From contig JAURLR010000223.1 in NCBI GenBank assembly GCA_030831135.1, positions 1 through 7,127 of the forward strand: 7,127 nt of DNA, read 5' to 3'. Numbering within the stretch: the stretch's first letter is position 1; each line of letters starts with the position of its first letter. Positions 5,525 through 7,127 of this stretch are shown one piece after another. The notes beneath the pieces were generated by a model. The model saw nothing but the letters and a program-made list of their open reading frames with translations, did no database searches and was not told where the DNA came from. The position numbers were made by a program, and so were the translations under genes. The DNA is from Alphaproteobacteria bacterium (lineage in GTDB: Bacteria; Pseudomonadota; Alphaproteobacteria; UBA6615).

Positions 5525-6310
5525 TTAGTGATCGAGATTCGACCACATCTTGCGTTTGGCCGCATACAGGATGGCGCTGAGAATAATCAGGAACAGGACG
5601 ACCTTGAACCCCATCTTCTTGCGCTCTTCCATCTCCGGGGCCGCAGCCCACTGCATGAAATTGACCACATCCCAAGCCATCTGATCGACCGTGGCTTCGG
5701 TGCCATCCGTATAGGTGACACCATCGGGCCAAAGCGGCTGCGCCATGGCGATCAGGCTACCTCGGAAATACGGGTTGTAATTGGCCCCGGGCGGCACTTC
5801 AACATCGACTGACGGCTCCTGATATCCGGTCAGAAGTGCATAGATATAGTCCGCACCACCCAGATGCGCCTTCACCTGCAACGAAAGATCGGGCGGAACG
5901 GCACCGTTGTTCGACGCCTGCGCGGCCTGAGCGTTCGCAAAGGGAGACACGAACTTGTCGGACGGGATGGCCGCGCGTTCGAACATCTCTCCCTCATCAT
6001 TCGGTCCGTCCGTCACATCAAAGTTCGCCGCAATCGCCTTGACCTCATCCTCGGTGAAACCGAGATCGGTCAGGTTGCGATAGGCCACCTGCTTGAGGCT
6101 GTGACAGCTCGCGCAAACTTCGAGATAGACCTGCAGGCCGCGCTGCGCGGATGCCCGGTCAACGGTTCCGAAAATTCCCTCGAAATGCCAGTCCTGATTG
6201 TCCGGATCTTTCGCCTCGCCCGCACCGAACGCCGTGGTCGAGACAAGCATGGCCGCGGCGATCAGGCCTGTCGCTGCCGCTGTGCGGCGCAGGTTGTGAA
6301 CGATACCCAT
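5525..6310 (-). CDS. petC: Cytochrome c1 of the cytochrome bc1 complex
   Basis: This 261-residue precursor is the heme c subunit that passes electrons from the Rieske protein to cytochrome c. An N-terminal signal peptide (residues 1 to about 30, LIAAAMLVSTTAFGA) exports it. The covalent heme site is CASCH (Cys66, Cys69, axial His70), and PPDLSL (139-144) is conserved. Met189 in LIAMAQPL is the expected second axial ligand. YTDGTEATVDQMAWDVVNFM (200-219) and WAAAPEMEERKKMGF (221-235) are typical of alphaproteobacterial c1. A C-terminal membrane anchor (about 236-250) ends in KRKMWSNLDH, giving a periplasmic domain with one C-terminal helix. Length is normal. The start ATG 6310 shares its A with the petB stop (TAATG), with GGAGAAGG four bases upstream inside petB, so translation is coupled. 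petB and petC are separate genes here, not a fused fbcH. Confidence 0.97.
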   Translation of the reverse strand: MGIVHNLRRTAAATGLIAAAMLVSTTAFGAGEAKDPDNQDWHFEGIFGTVDRASAQRGLQVYLEVCASCHSLKQVAYRNLTDLGFTEDEVKAIAANFDVTDGPNDEGEMFERAAIPSDKFVSPFANAQAAQASNNGAVPPDLSLQVKAHLGGADYIYALLTGYQEPSVDVEVPPGANYNPYFRGSLIAMAQPLWPDGVTYTDGTEATVDQMAWDVVNFMQWAAAPEMEERKKMGFKVVLFLIILSAILYAAKRKMWSNLDH

Positions 6311-7127
6311 TATGCCTTCTCCATCGGCTTGGCAGTTGCAGCAGAACCCGATGAACCACCCCCGAGAACGGCCTCGGAAATGCTCTTGGGCACGGGCCTT
6401 GGTCGCTCGAAGATTCCAAGCAGGGGAAGCACGATCAGGAAATGTGCGAAGTACCAGAAGGTCGTGATGTATCCCAGATGGATGATCTGGAACCCTTCGA
6501 CGCCCGCAAAGACCGGCGCATCTGTCGGCTTGCCGCCCACATAACCAAGCAACACGCAATCGATGAGGAAAATCCAGAAGAACCACTTGTAGACCGGGCG
6601 GAACTTCGCGCTGCGCACCGGCGAGCGATCCAGCCACGGCAGAACGAACAGGACGAAAATCGCACCGAACATCGCCAGAACACCGCCAAGCTTGGCTTCG
6701 ATGAACAGGATATCGAAGTCAACCGAACGCAGGATCGCGAAGAAGGGCAGGAAGTACCATTCCGGCACGATATGCGCAGGCGTGTTCAGCGGCGCGGCTT
6801 CAAGATAGTTCTCCGGCTCACCGAAGAAGTCCGGCGCGAAGAACACGAAAAAGGCCATGATCGTTACGAAAACAGCCAGACCGACAGAGTCTTTCATCGT
6901 GTAATAGGGATGGAAGGACACCGTATCCTGTGGCCCTTTCGGATCCACCCCGATCGGGTTGTTCGAGCCGGTGACGTGCAGCGCGATCACATGTAACACC
7001 ACAACCCCGAAAATCAGGAAGGGGAAGAGGTAATGCAGGGCGAAGAAGCGGTTGAGGGTCGGATTGTCGACCGAGAAACCGCCCCAGAGCAGCGTCACGA
7101 TGCTGTCACCGACCAGCGGGATCGCCG
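6310..7127 (-). CDS. petB: Cytochrome b of the cytochrome bc1 complex, C-terminal two thirds (5' end outside window)
   Basis: The frame is open to the right edge and shows the last 271 residues, starting [20 protein letters not shown]. The protein is the multi-helix membrane subunit carrying hemes bL and bH and both quinone sites. Visible are two histidines 14 residues apart, in FFALHY (visible residue 31) and VVLHVIAL (45), matching the helix D heme ligands. [10 protein letters not shown] follows, and the Qo-site motif PEWY lies at visible residues 121-124 (6754-6765). Several hydrophobic helices follow, ending [11 protein letters not shown]. The helix B heme ligands and the Qi-site N-terminal part, about 150 residues, lie outside the window. 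The C-terminal tail [17 protein letters not shown] is low-complexity and polar. The stop TAA overlaps the petC start by one base. petA for the Rieske protein is expected upstream, beyond the right edge. Confidence 0.97.
   Translation of the reverse strand, partial: AIPLVGDSIVTLLWGGFSVDNPTLNRFFALHYLFPFLIFGVVVLHVIALHVTGSNNPIGVDPKGPQDTVSFHPYYTMKDSVGLAVFVTIMAFFVFFAPDFFGEPENYLEAAPLNTPAHIVPEWYFLPFFAILRSVDFDILFIEAKLGGVLAMFGAIFVLFVLPWLDRSPVRSAKFRPVYKWFFWIFLIDCVLLGYVGGKPTDAPVFAGVEGFQIIHLGYITTFWYFAHFLIVLPLLGIFERPRPVPKSISEAVLGGGSSGSAATAKPMEKA

Noticed and set aside
5864..6544. 226-residue plus-strand open frame across the petB-petC junction
   Set aside because: It is antisense to petC and petB, whose heme and quinone motifs are unambiguous.
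6311..6637. Extended N-terminus for cytochrome c1 in the same frame
   Set aside because: The extension would overlap petB coding sequence by over 300 bases. The ATG at 6310 gives a proper signal peptide, a ribosome-binding site and the TAATG overlap.
1..7127. Search for a defence system, CRISPR array, tRNA or prophage/integration site
   Set aside because: All coding space is taken by recognisable housekeeping or metabolic families. No spaced direct repeats, tRNA-like cloverleaf or integrase were seen.

Overview
The window is a GC-rich bacterial chromosome segment of mostly ordinary housekeeping and metabolic genes. It suggests an alphaproteobacterium. The evidence is the cytochrome b and c1 sequences (separate genes joined by a TAATG overlap), the dense same-strand packing, and a short inverted-repeat element whose ends begin CTAGAGC(A/G)TGATC, a type of repeat end I associate with alphaproteobacterial genomes. 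A marine Hyphomonadaceae/Maricaulaceae-like host is plausible, but I cannot prove it from this sequence alone.

Layout. On the plus strand, the window opens inside ychF (ATP-binding translation-associated P-loop protein) and runs to its stop at 867. A 276-bp element with about 35-bp imperfect terminal inverted repeats (870-1145) follows, with a TA at each outer edge, and then a complete dienelactone hydrolase-family gene (1188-1856). A hairpin at 1862-1897 separates this from the convergent minus-strand block. Read in the direction of transcription from the right edge, that block holds petB (cytochrome b, 5' end outside the window), petC (cytochrome c1), a strong intrinsic terminator (5474-5507), a beta-keto acid cleavage enzyme (BKACE/DUF849), mtnP (methylthioadenosine phosphorylase), a two-module VOC/glyoxalase-like protein, and an exported chalcone isomerase-like gene broken by a one-base frameshift in a G5 run.

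Function. petB and petC are the membrane core of the cytochrome bc1 complex; petA is expected just outside the right edge. The BKACE and mtnP genes are 11 nt apart, with the mtnP ribosome-binding site overlapping the BKACE stop, so they are probably co-transcribed. They join a beta-keto acid/acetyl-CoA reaction to methionine/adenine salvage. The VOC and chalcone isomerase-like genes lie on the same strand with gaps of 121 and 136 bp and may be separate units.

I did not find a novel multi-gene system. The points most worth checking are the inverted-repeat (MITE-like) element, the frameshifted chalcone isomerase-like gene, and the active-site variation and gene pairing of the BKACE. No tRNA, rRNA, CRISPR array or integrase was seen.
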